Shown here one piece after another: positions 45,321 through 55,496 of a stretch of DNA of 64,000 nucleotides; position 1 is the stretch's first letter; each line of letters opens with the position of its first letter. The notes under the pieces are model-generated. The model was not told the origin of the DNA and searched no databases. It saw only the letters and a list, made by a program, of their open reading frames with translations. Made by a program: the position numbers and the translations under genes. The DNA is from Qipengyuania psychrotolerans (lineage in GTDB: Bacteria > Pseudomonadota > Alphaproteobacteria > Sphingomonadales > Sphingomonadaceae), in contig NZ_CP081297.1 of NCBI RefSeq assembly GCF_019711355.1, forward strand, positions 682,001 to 746,000. Direction: 5' to 3'.

Positions 45321-47432
45321 TCAGCCGGCTGCGAGCGCTGCGAGCAGCAGCAGTGCAACGATGTTGGTGATCTTGATCATCGGGTTCACGGCCGGACCCG
45401 CGGTATCCTTGTAAGGATCCCCAACGGTATCGCCGGTCACGGCAGCCTTGTGAGCCTCCGAGCCCTTGCCGCCGTGGTTGCCGTCCTCGATGTACTTTTT
45501 CGCGTTGTCCCATGCACCGCCGCCGGCAGTCATGGAAAGAGCCACGAAGATACCCGAAACGATCACGCCCAGCAGCAATGCGCCAAGGGCCGCGAAGCCT
45601 TCAGCCTGGCTACCGGTTGCCCAGTAGATTGCAAAGTAGACGACGATCGGCGCGAACACCGGAAGCATCGAAGGTATGATCATTTCCTTGATCGCGGCCT
45701 TGGTCACGAGGTCGACCGTGCGGGCATAATCCGGACGGCTGGTGCCGGCCATGATGCCTGCGTCATTGGCGAACTGGTCGCGCACATCGACAACCACATC
45801 ACCAGCGGCACGGCCAACGGCGGTCATGCCCATCGCACCGAACAGGTACGGGAGCAGCGCGCCGAGCAGCAGGCCAACGATGACATACGGGTTTTCAAGG
45901 CTGAAGCTGACCTCGAGGTTCGGGAAGAACTCCTTGAGGTCGGCAGTGTAAGCCGAGAACAGCACCAGCGCAGCGAGACCCGCCGAACCGATGGCGTAAC
46001 CCTTGGTCACAGCCTTGGTGGTATTGCCAACAGCGTCGAGCGCATCGGTCTTGTCGCGAACGCTTTGATCGAGATCCGACATTTCGGCGATGCCGCCAGC
46101 ATTGTCGGTGACCGGACCGTAAGCGTCGAGAGCGACGACCATGCCGGCAAGTGCCAACATCGCGGTTGCCGCAAAGGCGATGCCCATCAGACCTGCCAGC
46201 TGGTAGGTCACGATGATGCCGACAACGATGACCAGCGTAGGCAGGGCAGTTGATTCAAGTGAAATCGCAAGGCCCTGGATGACGTTGGTACCGTGGCCGG
46301 TTTCCGATGACTTGGCGATTGAGCGAACCGGACGAAACTGGGTGCCGGTGTAATACTCGGTGATCCAGATAATCAGGCCGGTTATGGCCAAACCAACCAT
46401 CATCGACCAGAACAGGCTCATGCCGGTAAAGGTCATGTCGTCAACTGTGAACGATGTACCCATGCCGACGGCATAGTCGGTCGCCCACCAGATGGCCGGG
46501 ATCGACAATACCGCAGTCGTGATGAAGCCCTTGTAGAGCGCGCCCATGATGTTGTTCGAGCTGCCCAGACGGACCATGTAGGTGCCGATGATCGAAGTCA
46601 CGATGCAGACACCGCCAACCAGCAGCGGCAAGCTCATCAGCGCCTTGAGTTCATCCGACGCGAGGCCGGTGAACAGCAGGGCAGTCAGCACCATGGTGGC
46701 GCCGACGGTCACGACATAAGTTTCGAAAAGGTCGGCAGCCATGCCGGCACAGTCGCCGACATTGTCGCCCACGTTATCGGCGATGGTCGCAGGGTTGCGT
46801 GGATCGTCTTCGGGGATGCCCGCTTCGACCTTGCCGACGAGATCGGCACCGACGTCTGCGGCCTTGGTGAAGATACCGCCGCCCAGACGCGCGAAGATCG
46901 AAATCAGCGAGGCACCGAAGGCAAGGCCCACGAGCGCGTCAATGACTTCACGCTTTTCTTCGAGCACGGTGAGGTCGAGACCCATCTGCGTGGTGAGCAC
47001 GTAGAAGAAGCCCGCGATGGCCAGCAGGGCGAGGCCTGCAACCAGCATTCCGGTAACCGCACCGGCGCGGAATGCGACGGTCAGTCCCTGCTGCAGGCCG
47101 CTTTGTGCAGCTGCCGCAGTACGCACGTTCGCGCGCACCGAGATGTTCATTCCGATGAAGCCAGCTACGCCCGAAAGCACTGCGCCGATGACAAAGCCGG
47201 TCGTAAGAATCGGCCCAAGGAAGAAGTATACGATGACTGCAACGACCACGCCGACGAAGGCGATGGTGGTGTACTGACGCTTCAGATAGGCTTGCGCACC
47301 CTCCTGGATGGCGCCTGCGATTTCCTGCATTTTTACATTACCGGCACCCGAATTGAGCACCTGGCGGCTGGTGATGACGCCGTACACGACGGCGAGCAGC
47401 CCCAGCACAATGGCTATGAGAACTAAGTCCAC
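45321..47432 (-). CDS. hppA: Membrane-bound K+-independent-type H+-translocating pyrophosphatase
   Basis: 703 residues from a GTG at 47432, preceded by GGGAGGGG; the longer frame upstream has no homology. It has about 16 hydrophobic helices. The PPi-binding motif [39 protein letters not shown] segment is present. At the K+-dependence site the sequence is [16 protein letters not shown]: Lys and Thr in the diagnostic positions mark the K+-independent H+ pump, whereas K+-dependent enzymes have Ala there. It couples PPi hydrolysis to proton export. It is a separate unit downstream of thiL. Confidence 0.95.
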   Translation of the reverse strand: MDLVLIAIVLGLLAVVYGVITSRQVLNSGAGNVKMQEIAGAIQEGAQAYLKRQYTTIAFVGVVVAVIVYFFLGPILTTGFVIGAVLSGVAGFIGMNISVRANVRTAAAAQSGLQQGLTVAFRAGAVTGMLVAGLALLAIAGFFYVLTTQMGLDLTVLEEKREVIDALVGLAFGASLISIFARLGGGIFTKAADVGADLVGKVEAGIPEDDPRNPATIADNVGDNVGDCAGMAADLFETYVVTVGATMVLTALLFTGLASDELKALMSLPLLVGGVCIVTSIIGTYMVRLGSSNNIMGALYKGFITTAVLSIPAIWWATDYAVGMGTSFTVDDMTFTGMSLFWSMMVGLAITGLIIWITEYYTGTQFRPVRSIAKSSETGHGTNVIQGLAISLESTALPTLVIVVGIIVTYQLAGLMGIAFAATAMLALAGMVVALDAYGPVTDNAGGIAEMSDLDQSVRDKTDALDAVGNTTKAVTKGYAIGSAGLAALVLFSAYTADLKEFFPNLEVSFSLENPYVIVGLLLGALLPYLFGAMGMTAVGRAAGDVVVDVRDQFANDAGIMAGTSRPDYARTVDLVTKAAIKEMIIPSMLPVFAPIVVYFAIYWATGSQAEGFAALGALLLGVIVSGIFVALSMTAGGGAWDNAKKYIEDGNHGGKGSEAHKAAVTGDTVGDPYKDTAGPAVNPMIKITNIVALLLLAALAAG

Positions 47433-47578
47433 GAAAATATCCCCTCCCGTTTTATGTTTATGCTTCTCGACCTTGGGAGACGTCGGAGCACATGGGCGAG
47501 AGGTATAAGGACCGTGTCTTGCCTGACAAGGCCCGAAAAGGCGGCGATCAGCGGTTTTTGCCCCGCTATCGCGCAATA

Positions 47579-48442
47579 TCAGTGCGTGTAGCCCAGATCG
47601 CCTGTGGGTGGCGTACCGTCGACAAGCAACCGGTCGCCCTTGAATGCCGCCACCGAGCCTACTCTTGTGAGCGCATGATGCTGGTCCAGTCCGTGAGGGC
47701 CAGTGCACAAGAGCACATAGTCATCGCCCCAACGCATCGCATCATCGAGCCTTTCCTGGGGCGCCAGAACGGAAATTAGCTCGCTATCGAGCCGGAGCGT
47801 TACGTGGCTCGCTTCGGCAAGGCGAGAGGCGTCGAGCAGCAGACCGTCGGACACGTCCATCATCGCCGTGACATGGGGGGCAATATCCCTGCCCAGATCG
47901 ATTTGTGGGAGAGGGCGGCAATAGGGTGCCTGATCACCTGGGGTACCGTCGCGTAGCGCCTCGAAACCGACCAATGCCTGCCCGATAGGGCCGCCAAGAT
48001 AGACCGCGTCGCCCGCCTCAGCACCGGATCGGGATGGAACCGGAATATGCGTCGCACGCCCGATTGCCGTGCAGCCCCAGACGCGTCGTCCTTCGCCGCG
48101 CACCGTGTCACCGCCGAGCAAGGGAACGTCGTACTTCGCGAGGATTGACCGCAGGCCTTCGATAAATCGGTGATCATCGTCGCCCAGCATGTGGGATATC
48201 AGGACGCCTTCTGGCTGCGCCCCTTTGGCAGCGAGGTCGGACAGGTTTACCGCCACCAGTTTCCACGCGACATCCGCCGGATCCTGGCCTTCAAGGGTGT
48301 GAACGCCTTCAACCATTGTGTCATGGGTGAGGATCAGCGTTTCCGACCCGAACTCGATAACTGCAGCATCGTCTTTCAGCCCGCGGGCAGCGGGCGATGT
48401 CGCAAGCGCGCGAAGCGCCTCGATGAAGCCGCGTTCGTTCAG
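47579..48442 (-). CDS. thiL: Thiamine-monophosphate kinase, apparent CTG start
   Basis: 287 residues if translation begins at CTG 48440-48442, which overlaps the nusB stop as CTGA. The first in-frame ATG (48316) would remove residues 1-42, including LKDDAAV and part of THDTMVEG, which hold the Mg2+/ATP-binding aspartates of the ThiL/AIRS fold. Between the upstream stop and the CTG there is no ATG, GTG or TTG. The rest matches Thi[36 protein letters not shown]. It makes thiamine diphosphate from thiamine monophosphate. It is last in hisG-hisD-nusB-thiL. Confidence 0.9.
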   Translation of the reverse strand: MNERGFIEALRALATSPAARGLKDDAAVIEFGSETLILTHDTMVEGVHTLEGQDPADVAWKLVAVNLSDLAAKGAQPEGVLISHMLGDDDHRFIEGLRSILAKYDVPLLGGDTVRGEGRRVWGCTAIGRATHIPVPSRSGAEAGDAVYLGGPIGQALVGFEALRDGTPGDQAPYCRPLPQIDLGRDIAPHVTAMMDVSDGLLLDASRLAEASHVTLRLDSELISVLAPQERLDDAMRWGDDYVLLCTGPHGLDQHHALTRVGSVAAFKGDRLLVDGTPPTGDLGYTH

Positions 48443-48891
48443 CGGCCCGCTTCTTTGGCGACAGCGTCAAGGATGCCGTTGACGAATTTCGCTTCGCGGT
48501 CGTCGAAGAAGGCTTTCGCGACATCGACATATTCGCTGATCGATGCAGGCTTGGGCACATCGGTGCGCGCAATCAGTTCGTATGTGCCTGCCCTGAGGAT
48601 CTGCAGCATGGTCTTGTCGAGCCGCGCGAGTGTCCAGCCGGACGCAAGGCGCGCGGTCAGCAGATCGTCGATTTCATCGCGGCGGGCATCGACGCCCTTC
48701 ACCACATCATCGAAGAACTCGACATCGGCATCAGCATATTCATCGTCTTCGATGACTTTGCCGAGGCGGTGCTGGTGAAATTCGTCCAGCAGGCGAATGG
48801 TAGCCGTACCTTCCATGTGCTGCTGATAAAGCGCCTGGACTGCGCCAAGACGAGCTGCACTGCGGGATTGGGAGCGGGGGGACTGGTTCAT
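48439..48891 (-). CDS. nusB: Transcription antitermination factor NusB
   Basis: 150 residues, all-helical. ARLGAVQALYQQHMEG at the start, AGTYELIARTDVP and SEYVDVAKAFFDDREAKFVNGILD near the end are NusB signatures. With NusE it binds boxA for rRNA antitermination. The start overlaps hisD by 4 bp (ATGA), and its stop overlaps the thiL CTG. Confidence 0.95.
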   Translation of the reverse strand: MNQSPRSQSRSAARLGAVQALYQQHMEGTATIRLLDEFHQHRLGKVIEDDEYADADVEFFDDVVKGVDARRDEIDDLLTARLASGWTLARLDKTMLQILRAGTYELIARTDVPKPASISEYVDVAKAFFDDREAKFVNGILDAVAKEAGR

Positions 48892-50177
48892 GACAATCTC
48901 TTGGAAATCGAAAGGGCGTGGGCCGGAAGGCCTTCAGCCTCGGCAAGTCGCACGGCGGCTGGGCCAATAGCGCGCAGGGCAGCATCTGTCGCCCCGATGA
49001 AGCTGGTGCGCTTCATGAAATCGAGGACAGACAATCCGCTGGCGAAACGCGCACGGCGGCCCGTGGGAAGGACATGATTGGGGCCGGCAATATAGTCGCC
49101 GACCGCCTCAGGAGTGTTGCGGCCCAGAAAAACACTGCCAGCATGGCGCAGCTTGGCGAACAGCGGTTCGGCATCATCCACGGCGAGCTCGACGTGTTCG
49201 GCGGCCAGCCGGTCCGTCAGGGGTATTGCGTCCTCCAGCTTGTCGACAATTACGACGAGGCCGTGCGCATCCCAGCTGGCTTTTGCGGTCTTGGCCGTGG
49301 GCAGGGTCATGAACGCCAAATCGATGGCATCGCTGACCTGCGCGGCGAAACCGGCATCGTCGGTAATCAGGATCGACTGGCTGGTCGGATCGTGCTCGGC
49401 TTGGCTGAGCAGGTCGGCGGCGATCCACTCCGGGTCGTTCTGCCCGTCTGCAATAACCAGAATTTCGCTCGGTCCGGCAACCATGTCGATACCGACCACA
49501 CCGTAAAGCTGGCGCTTGGCTTCGGCGACCCAGGCATTGCCCGGACCCGTCACAACATCGACCCGCTCGATCCGCTCGGTGCCGTAAGCGAGCGCCGCAA
49601 TCGCCTGCGCTCCGCCGACACGGTAGATTTCGTCCACGCCGGCAACATGGGCAGCGGCAAGGACGAGGTCATTGACTTCGCCCTTGGGTGTCGGAGTAGT
49701 GACCACGAGACGCTCTACCCCGGCCACCTTGGCCGGAATAGCGTTCATCAGCAGCGAGGAGGGATAGGCTGCACGGCCTCCCGGGACATACAGGCCGGCC
49801 GCATCGACAGCTGTCCAGCGTGCGCCGAGACGCATGCCGATGTCGTCGATATAATCGCGGTCTTCAGGCAACTGGCCTTCGTGATAGGCCCGAATGCGCT
49901 GCGCTGCGGTCTCGAGTGCTTCGCGCAACTCGGCATCGATGGCGTGATATGCTTTCTCGCAATCAGCTTTCGAAATCGACCAGTCGTCCTCGCTGGTCAG
50001 ATTGTGCTGATCGAACCGCTTGGTAAAATCGATCAGGGCCTTGTCGCCGCGCTCGCGCACCTCGTTGAGGATGCCCGATACATCGCGGCCGACCTGCGTG
50101 TCGCTCTCGCGGCGGTCACGCACGACCTTGGCGAACTTCGCTTCGAAATCGCTATCCGTTGTCCGCAGCAGGAGCAT
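48888..50177 (-). CDS. hisD: Histidinol dehydrogenase
   Basis: 429 residues, the normal length. VDVVTGPGNAWVAEAKRQLYG, DMVAGPSEILVIAD and SQAEHDPTSQS are the HisD signature blocks, the last including Zn-binding Gln/His residues. It oxidises histidinol to histidine with two NAD+. One-base overlap with hisG and 4-base overlap with nusB show tight translational coupling. Confidence 0.97.
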   Translation of the reverse strand: MLLLRTTDSDFEAKFAKVVRDRRESDTQVGRDVSGILNEVRERGDKALIDFTKRFDQHNLTSEDDWSISKADCEKAYHAIDAELREALETAAQRIRAYHEGQLPEDRDYIDDIGMRLGARWTAVDAAGLYVPGGRAAYPSSLLMNAIPAKVAGVERLVVTTPTPKGEVNDLVLAAAHVAGVDEIYRVGGAQAIAALAYGTERIERVDVVTGPGNAWVAEAKRQLYGVVGIDMVAGPSEILVIADGQNDPEWIAADLLSQAEHDPTSQSILITDDAGFAAQVSDAIDLAFMTLPTAKTAKASWDAHGLVVIVDKLEDAIPLTDRLAAEHVELAVDDAEPLFAKLRHAGSVFLGRNTPEAVGDYIAGPNHVLPTGRRARFASGLSVLDFMKRTSFIGATDAALRAIGPAAVRLAEAEGLPAHALSISKRLS

Positions 50178-50830
50178 CAGGCAGCGCTCCGTTCTTCGCT
50201 GTCCGCGCGAAATGCTTCGACCAGTGCGGCTACGCGCGGATCGGTCTTGAGAGCAGCGCGGTTGACGATGAGGCGGGCGGAGATATCCATGATCCGGCTG
50301 GTCTCAGCCAGGCCGTTTTCGCGCAATGTCGTGCCAGTCGAGACGAGGTCGACGATCCGTCCTGCCAGCCCAAGTTCGGGCGCAATTTCCATTGCGCCGT
50401 TGAGCTTTACGCATTCGGCCTGAATACCCATCCGCTCGAAATGGCGGCGGGTGATGCTGGGATACTTCGTGGCGACTCGCAGGTGGCTCGCCCCGTTGGT
50501 ATTCGCAGCGCCCTTGGGCTCTGCAACGGCAAGGTGGCAGTGACCGATATCGAGATCTACCGGCGCGTAAAGCTCGTCATAGTCGAATTCCTCGATCACG
50601 TCCGAGCCGACGATACCAAGCTGCGCTGCGCCGTGCGCAACGAAGGTTGCCACGTCGAAAGCGCGCACCCGGATCAGCCGCATATCGTCCCGCGTGGTCG
50701 CGAACGTGAGGGAGCGGTTGCTCTTGTCGTGAAAGCCGTCTTCCGGCACCACACCCGCGCGTGCCATCACGGGGAGTGCCTCGTCGAGGATCCGTCCCTT
50801 GGGAACGGCAAAGGTCAGGGCGTTTGTCAT
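50177..50830 (-). CDS. hisG: ATP phosphoribosyltransferase, short form
   Basis: 217 residues from [14 protein letters not shown]; an earlier in-frame codon to 50869 has no homology. The active-site P-loop region [13 protein letters not shown] is present. The length is that of short-form HisG, which lacks the C-terminal regulatory domain and requires HisZ for activity and feedback control. No hisZ lies in this window. It catalyses the first step of histidine synthesis. Confidence 0.95.
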   Translation of the reverse strand: MTNALTFAVPKGRILDEALPVMARAGVVPEDGFHDKSNRSLTFATTRDDMRLIRVRAFDVATFVAHGAAQLGIVGSDVIEEFDYDELYAPVDLDIGHCHLAVAEPKGAANTNGASHLRVATKYPSITRRHFERMGIQAECVKLNGAMEIAPELGLAGRIVDLVSTGTTLRENGLAETSRIMDISARLIVNRAALKTDPRVAALVEAFRADSEERSAA

Positions 50831-50874
50831 GGCGTGGCGGCAGATAGGGATATGGGCAGGAAAGGGCAACGCAT

Positions 50875-51942
50875 ATGACCGATGGCGCTATCATGGATAT
50901 CGTTTCCGTTCCCGAAGCTATCGAATGGCAGGCGCGCCATGCCGAGAAGAACGGTGCGCCCGGTACTGCGCAGGTCATTCGCGCATTGCTGGCCTTGCAA
51001 CAGAGTGAAGCTGCCACCGCGCGGCGTATTTTTGCGTGGCAGGGCCTCAGCCTGCGCGATGCCATGCCGCTGCGCTTTGCAGGCGGCATTCACAACTTGC
51101 TTCTGACCGGTGAAGAGCCGCGGCTCGAAGACATCTACGCGGGCCGCATGGCGGCGCAGACGGCCGTAGACGCGATGATCCTGGAGATCACCGAAAAGCA
51201 TGATGCGCGCCTGATGCCTTGGCTGGACGGGCCGCCGCAAACCAACGAGGCGGGGCGTTCTGCCAATTTTGCGGCTGCCCTGCTGTGGCTGGCCGACGGG
51301 CGGACAACATCGCGCTTCGAATGGCTGGAAATTGGCGCCAGCGCGGGGATCAACACGATGCTCGGCCGGTATCGCTACGATCTGGGAGGCGTGACGACCG
51401 GACCGAGCAGAAGTCCGATGCACATCCAGCCCGAATGGAGAGGCGCAAAGCCGCCCGGATCAGAGATCGAATTCACCGAAGCGCGGGGAAGCGACATAGC
51501 CCCGGTCGATCTGACCGATGAACACCAGGCGCTGCGCCTCAAGAGTTATGTCTGGCCCGAAGCGACAGGGCGCATGGCGCGGATCGATGCCGCGATTGCA
51601 TTGGCCCGGCAAGCGACGCCCGAACTCGAGCGGATGGACGCGGCAGACTGGGTGGAAAAAGAGCTGCAGCGCGAGCAACAACCCGGAGTAACCCGGGTCA
51701 TCGCACACTCGATCATGTGGCAGTACTTGTCCGACGAGGCGCAGGAGAGGATCGAGACGGCGATGCTAGACGCAGGTGCGCGTGCGGCACCGGATAAGCC
51801 GTTCGCCCATATCTCGCTGGAAACGAACCGCGAGACATTCGCGCATGAACTGCATGTGCGATACTGGCCCGGAGGCGAGGAAGCGCATCACCTCGCCAAC
51901 GCCCATCCCCACGGGGCATGGGTGGAGTGGTTGGGCGGCTAG
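50875..51942 (+). CDS. DUF2332 domain-containing protein
   Basis: 355 residues. It has [23 protein letters not shown], recalling a methyltransferase-like glycine loop, and the DUF2332 segments [11 protein letters not shown] and [25 protein letters not shown]. No biochemical role is established for the family. It starts 44 bp from divergent hisG and its stop overlaps the convergent epoxide hydrolase stop by 4 bp. Confidence 0.85.
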   Translation: MTDGAIMDIVSVPEAIEWQARHAEKNGAPGTAQVIRALLALQQSEAATARRIFAWQGLSLRDAMPLRFAGGIHNLLLTGEEPRLEDIYAGRMAAQTAVDAMILEITEKHDARLMPWLDGPPQTNEAGRSANFAAALLWLADGRTTSRFEWLEIGASAGINTMLGRYRYDLGGVTTGPSRSPMHIQPEWRGAKPPGSEIEFTEARGSDIAPVDLTDEHQALRLKSYVWPEATGRMARIDAAIALARQATPELERMDAADWVEKELQREQQPGVTRVIAHSIMWQYLSDEAQERIETAMLDAGARAAPDKPFAHISLETNRETFAHELHVRYWPGGEEAHHLANAHPHGAWVEWLGG

Positions 51943-52841
51943 CCGGTGCGGCCCAGGAACTCGTCCATCGCGTTATTCACTGCGCCGGGGGCTTCCCATG
52001 GCACGAAATGGCCACAGTCAGGCACTTTCACGAGCGCCAGATCGTCAACGTGCTGGTCAAGCTCGTCGGTATTTTCGGCAGGCAGCGCCAGGTCATCCTG
52101 TGCCCAGATGACCAAGGTCGGGATACGCAAGGCTGGGTAGGGCGGCGGAGCCCATCCCTCGGGCACTTCGTAGGGAGCATCCAGGGGCGGGATGTCGATC
52201 GGGCTTGCGCGGTACCAGTTGAGCATGGCGAAGGCAGCATCATGGTGCTGCCAGTCTTCGAGGAGCTTGGCACGCTCCGCCGGTTCCATCTTGTCGGGCG
52301 CATCCCAGTTGATCTGCGCTTCAAGGATGCCGAACAGGCCCTTCTCGCGCACCAGTGCATTGTTCGCAGGATCGCGGAAGCCGCGCATATACTGGCTCGC
52401 TTCGCGCTGGACTGGGCTGGTGTAGAGCAGTTTCTGGAAAACCGCATAATGGGGCGCATTCGCAATGACAGCGCGTGTCACCATTCCGGTTTCCTGACCT
52501 GCAAGCGCGACCCCCCACGCAATCGCGCCGCCCCAATCATGGCCGACAATCGTGAACTTGCCGATGCCCAGAGCCGCGGCGAGCAAGAAGATATCGCCGA
52601 CCAGCTTGTCAGGAGTGTAATTGTCGACACCTTCAGGCTTTGACGATCCGCGGTAGCCGCGCTGATCGGGCGCGATGCAGCGAAAGCGGTCTTCGAAATG
52701 GGCAATCTGGTGGCGCCATGTCCGGTGGCTTTCCGGAAAACCGTGCAGGAAGATCAGGGCAGGGGCATCCTTGGGCCCGGTATCGACGACATCCAGTTCG
52801 ATCCCATTGCCCAGGGCGACGCGCTTTTGATCCCAGTCCAT
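51939..52841 (-). CDS. Epoxide hydrolase-like alpha/beta hydrolase
   Basis: 300 residues. The oxyanion motif HGFPESH (33-39) and the nucleophile elbow VGHDWGGA with Asp102 in place of Ser indicate an epoxide hydrolase or haloalkane dehalogenase. HGFPES favours the former. The charge-relay His lies in DCGHFVPWE. The substrate is unknown. One-base overlap with the upstream SDR gene suggests a shared oxidative pathway. Confidence 0.85.
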   Translation of the reverse strand: MDWDQKRVALGNGIELDVVDTGPKDAPALIFLHGFPESHRTWRHQIAHFEDRFRCIAPDQRGYRGSSKPEGVDNYTPDKLVGDIFLLAAALGIGKFTIVGHDWGGAIAWGVALAGQETGMVTRAVIANAPHYAVFQKLLYTSPVQREASQYMRGFRDPANNALVREKGLFGILEAQINWDAPDKMEPAERAKLLEDWQHHDAAFAMLNWYRASPIDIPPLDAPYEVPEGWAPPPYPALRIPTLVIWAQDDLALPAENTDELDQHVDDLALVKVPDCGHFVPWEAPGAVNNAMDEFLGRTG

Positions 52842-53656
52842 CAGTCTTCTGCCTGCATTTTTTCCATGTAGCCCGCTGCAACCATCGCTGCGACCTGATC
52901 GAAGAGAGCGTCGGGCGTGCGGCGGCCTTCGCCCATCGCTTCTTCCATTCCTTCGGCGACGATGATTTCCCGCTGGCCCCCAGCGACCGCGTCCACGATG
53001 CGTCTGGCCGCGTCTTCCGGGCGAATTCCGTTATCGATGACCTTGTCGCTGCGGCCCCGTTTGGTGCCATCGGACGTAAGCGCATTGCGGCTGACATCGG
53101 TGGCGACAGAGCCAGGGCACACGACATGGACGCCGACCCCTGATTGTGACAATTCTCCGCGCAATGCGTCGGCGTAACCGATGAGGCCGTGCTTTGCTGC
53201 GCAATAGGCGGTGCGCATCGGGACCCCTACCTTGCCCGCGATGGACGAGATGAACAGCAGGTGCCCGCTACCGCGCTTGGCGAAATGCGGCAGCAATGCC
53301 TGCGTTGCGGCGATCTGTGCAGTCAGGTCGATTTCGATGATGTCGCGGTAAACCTGCATGGAGGTTTCCACCGCAGGGCTCCGCTGCGAAATGCCCGCAT
53401 TGGCAACGAAGATGTCCACCCCATCATGCCAGCCGATCGCAGTCTTGGTAGCAGCCTGCATTGCGTCTTCATCGCGCACATCAAACGGCAGAACCAAGGT
53501 CTGTGTCGCGATGTCTGAAGCCACTTCCGCGAGTCTGGCCTCGTCGCGGCCGGACAAGATGATCCGCGTGCCCCGGCTGCCCCATTCACGCGCCAGCGCA
53601 GCGCCAATTCCGCTTGATGCGCCCGTGATCCAGGCGGTCTTTCCTTCGAAGCTCAT
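52841..53656 (-). CDS. SDR-family NAD(P)-dependent oxidoreductase
   Basis: 271 residues, classical short-chain dehydrogenase. TGASSGIGAALAREWGSRG binds the cofactor, FVANAGISQRS holds the NAG motif, and the catalytic Ser and Tyr-x-x-x-Lys are in LLFISSIAG and YCAAKHG. The substrate cannot be read. It lies 12 bp after the pirin gene and overlaps the epoxide hydrolase, so the three are likely one transcript. Confidence 0.9.
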   Translation of the reverse strand: MSFEGKTAWITGASSGIGAALAREWGSRGTRIILSGRDEARLAEVASDIATQTLVLPFDVRDEDAMQAATKTAIGWHDGVDIFVANAGISQRSPAVETSMQVYRDIIEIDLTAQIAATQALLPHFAKRGSGHLLFISSIAGKVGVPMRTAYCAAKHGLIGYADALRGELSQSGVGVHVVCPGSVATDVSRNALTSDGTKRGRSDKVIDNGIRPEDAARRIVDAVAGGQREIIVAEGMEEAMGEGRRTPDALFDQVAAMVAAGYMEKMQAED

Positions 53657-53668
53657 AGGTCCTCCGGC

Positions 53669-54559
53669 TTAGGGATAGGTGACGGTCTTGGGTTCTCCGT
53701 CGGGTAATTCGATCCGTTCTTCGGCGTCGCCCGGAACTTCGGGAAAACGCCGTTCGCGCCAGTCTTCCTTGGCCTGCTGGATCCGGTCTCGGCTGGAACT
53801 GACGAAATTCCACCAAGCGTGACGCTTGGTGTTGAACGCTTCGCCTCCGAGCAGCATGACCCGTGCACCGGTCTTGCTTTCCAGCGTCATGTCTCGGCCC
53901 GGTTGCAGCACGTTGAGCGTGTATTTTTCCAATGCGTGACCATCCACGCTCGCTTCGCCGCCAACCAGCATCAACGCGCGTTCGTCAGCGTCTTCTTCTA
54001 TCGGAATCGCGCCGCCCGCCTCCAGCATGATCTCGGCGTAGATTGTATCGGCATAGGTGGTTGTCGGCGCGCGCTCGCCCCACAATTCGCCCATGATAAC
54101 CACGGCTTTGGCGCGGCCATCTTCCACCAGCGGTAATTCGGCCACCGCCTCGAAAGCCGGATCGATTTCCTCGCGTCCATCGGGCAGGGCAAGCCATGTC
54201 TGCATGCCGAAAAGCCTTGGTCCGGCCTTGCGCTCGGCATCGGGCGAGCGCTCCGAATGGACGATGCCTTTGCCCGCTGTCATCAGGTTGACCTGTCCCG
54301 GACGGATAGTCGAAAAACTGCCCAGGCTGTCGCGGTGATCGATCGCGCCTTCGAAAAGCCAGGTGACGGTCGCCAGATTGATGTGCGGGTGCGGGCGCAC
54401 GTCCATCCCGGTGCCAAGATCGAGCTGGGCCGGACCAAACTGGTCGACGAATATGAACGGCCCGACCATCGAACGTTGCTTTGCGGGAAGAACCCGTCGG
54501 ACCTCGAACTGACCGAGATCATGGGTAGTCGGCGTAAGCGTGAGGTCGATCTGGCTCAT
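53669..54559 (-). CDS. Pirin family protein
   Basis: 296 residues from MSQIDLTLT; the upstream extension to 54682 would overlap bolA and is not used. Two cupin domains: RPHPHINLATVTWLFEGAIDHRDSLG carries the metal-binding histidines, and KGIVHSERSPD the later one. Pirins are iron cupins; some have quercetinase activity, others are redox-sensitive regulators. It starts 10 bp after the bolA stop, so they may be co-transcribed. Confidence 0.9.
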   Translation of the reverse strand: MSQIDLTLTPTTHDLGQFEVRRVLPAKQRSMVGPFIFVDQFGPAQLDLGTGMDVRPHPHINLATVTWLFEGAIDHRDSLGSFSTIRPGQVNLMTAGKGIVHSERSPDAERKAGPRLFGMQTWLALPDGREEIDPAFEAVAELPLVEDGRAKAVVIMGELWGERAPTTTYADTIYAEIMLEAGGAIPIEEDADERALMLVGGEASVDGHALEKYTLNVLQPGRDMTLESKTGARVMLLGGEAFNTKRHAWWNFVSSSRDRIQQAKEDWRERRFPEVPGDAEERIELPDGEPKTVTYP

Positions 54560-54569
54560 TTCGGTTCCC

Positions 54570-54842
54570 TTATGGTGTCGGTGCAGATGCCTGAATTGAA
54601 AGTGCGTGGACGCGCTCTCCCGGGATGTCGCCAAGGGCGCGGTTGACCATGCGCTGGCGTTCGAGCCGGCTCTTGTCGGCAAAAGCCGGGGCTTCGATCA
54701 CGATGGTAAAGTGGGATTCACCGCTACCGTCGTCGCCCGAATGGCCACTGTGCTTGGCGCTATCGTTGATAACCTCCAGGCGAGTAGGAGCAAAGGCACT
54801 GGTCAAGAGCTGCTCCATTTCTTGTTGAACCGGGCCTGCCAT
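54570..54842 (-). CDS. bolA: BolA family protein
   Basis: 90 residues from MAGPVQQEMEQLL; an AGGAG site lies 10 bases upstream, while an in-frame GTG at 54863 is possible but weaker. The fold's key block is SHFTIVIEAPAFADKSRLERQRMVNRAL with the conserved His, and VHALSIQ ends the domain. BolA works with monothiol glutaredoxins in Fe-S and iron handling. It diverges from a J-domain gene, a pairing common in alphaproteobacteria. Confidence 0.92.
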   Translation of the reverse strand: MAGPVQQEMEQLLTSAFAPTRLEVINDSAKHSGHSGDDGSGESHFTIVIEAPAFADKSRLERQRMVNRALGDIPGERVHALSIQASAPTP

Positions 54843-54902
54843 GCGGTCGTTTCTCCTCTTCACCTCTTTCCATACAGGGATTCGCTCCCCATCCTAGTGC
54901 GA

Positions 54903-55496
54903 ATGCGCCAGACAAAGTTTCACGGAAGACATGAGCAACAAGGCAAGGTGTGCGAACATCCGGCCTGCCAGGAAGCGGGCGAGTTTCGCGCGCCCGGAAC
55001 CTCCGGGCATGGCTTTGACGGGCCGGGTAGCTGGCGCTGGATGTGCCTGGAACATGTGCGCGAATTCAATGCGGGCTACGACTGGTTCGAAGGCATGACT
55101 GCCGAAGAGATTTTGGATGCGCAAGGCCCGGTGAGCGGCTGGCGCACCGAGAGTCCCAGTTTTCGCCCGACTGCCGGTGTCGACGGAATGCCGCGCTGGG
55201 CTGATTACGATGATCCCCTCGACGCGATTTCGGGGCGGGCAAACGGCATCAAGAGCCAGGCGCGGCGGCAGGCTGAAATGGCCATGGACGGGCGCTTCAG
55301 CCGGGACGAGGCCGAAGCGCTCGACACGATGGGGCTGGGGCTGGATGTCGACCGCAAGATCTTGCGACAGCGGTATTCGGAACTTGTGCGGCGCTATCAT
55401 CCGGATCGCAACGGCGGGGACAGGGTCTACGAATCGCGTCTCAACAAGGTGGTCGACGCCTACCAGATGCTGCGCAAGAGCCGTGCGATAGCCTAA
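54903..55496 (+). CDS. J-domain (DnaJ-like) protein
   Basis: 197 residues from MRQTKFHG; a GTG at 54897 is also in frame. The N-terminal part has a CEHPAC ... MCLEHV arrangement (Cys17, Cys22, Cys48, His51) that may bind zinc. The C-terminal 60 residues form the J domain, with the HPD motif at 166-168 (YHPDRNGG). It should stimulate a DnaK-type Hsp70. Alphaproteobacterial homologues usually sit between bolA and cobS; here cobS is 2.4 kb away with five - strand genes between. Confidence 0.9.
   Translation: MRQTKFHGRHEQQGKVCEHPACQEAGEFRAPGTSGHGFDGPGSWRWMCLEHVREFNAGYDWFEGMTAEEILDAQGPVSGWRTESPSFRPTAGVDGMPRWADYDDPLDAISGRANGIKSQARRQAEMAMDGRFSRDEAEALDTMGLGLDVDRKILRQRYSELVRRYHPDRNGGDRVYESRLNKVVDAYQMLRKSRAIA

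Noticed and set aside
47433..47708. N-terminal extension of the pyrophosphatase
   Set aside because: The extension is Arg/Ser/Pro-rich and unlike hppA; the GTG at 47432 has a good ribosome site and starts directly at the first membrane helix.
47579..48316. thiL as a truncated pseudogene starting at its first ATG
   Set aside because: The missing N-terminal domain is encoded in frame and intact upstream as far as the CTG, with no frameshift or stop.
48443..48900. TPP riboswitch in front of thiL
   Set aside because: The region is the nusB coding sequence, and no thi-box pattern (CTGAGA...) is visible.
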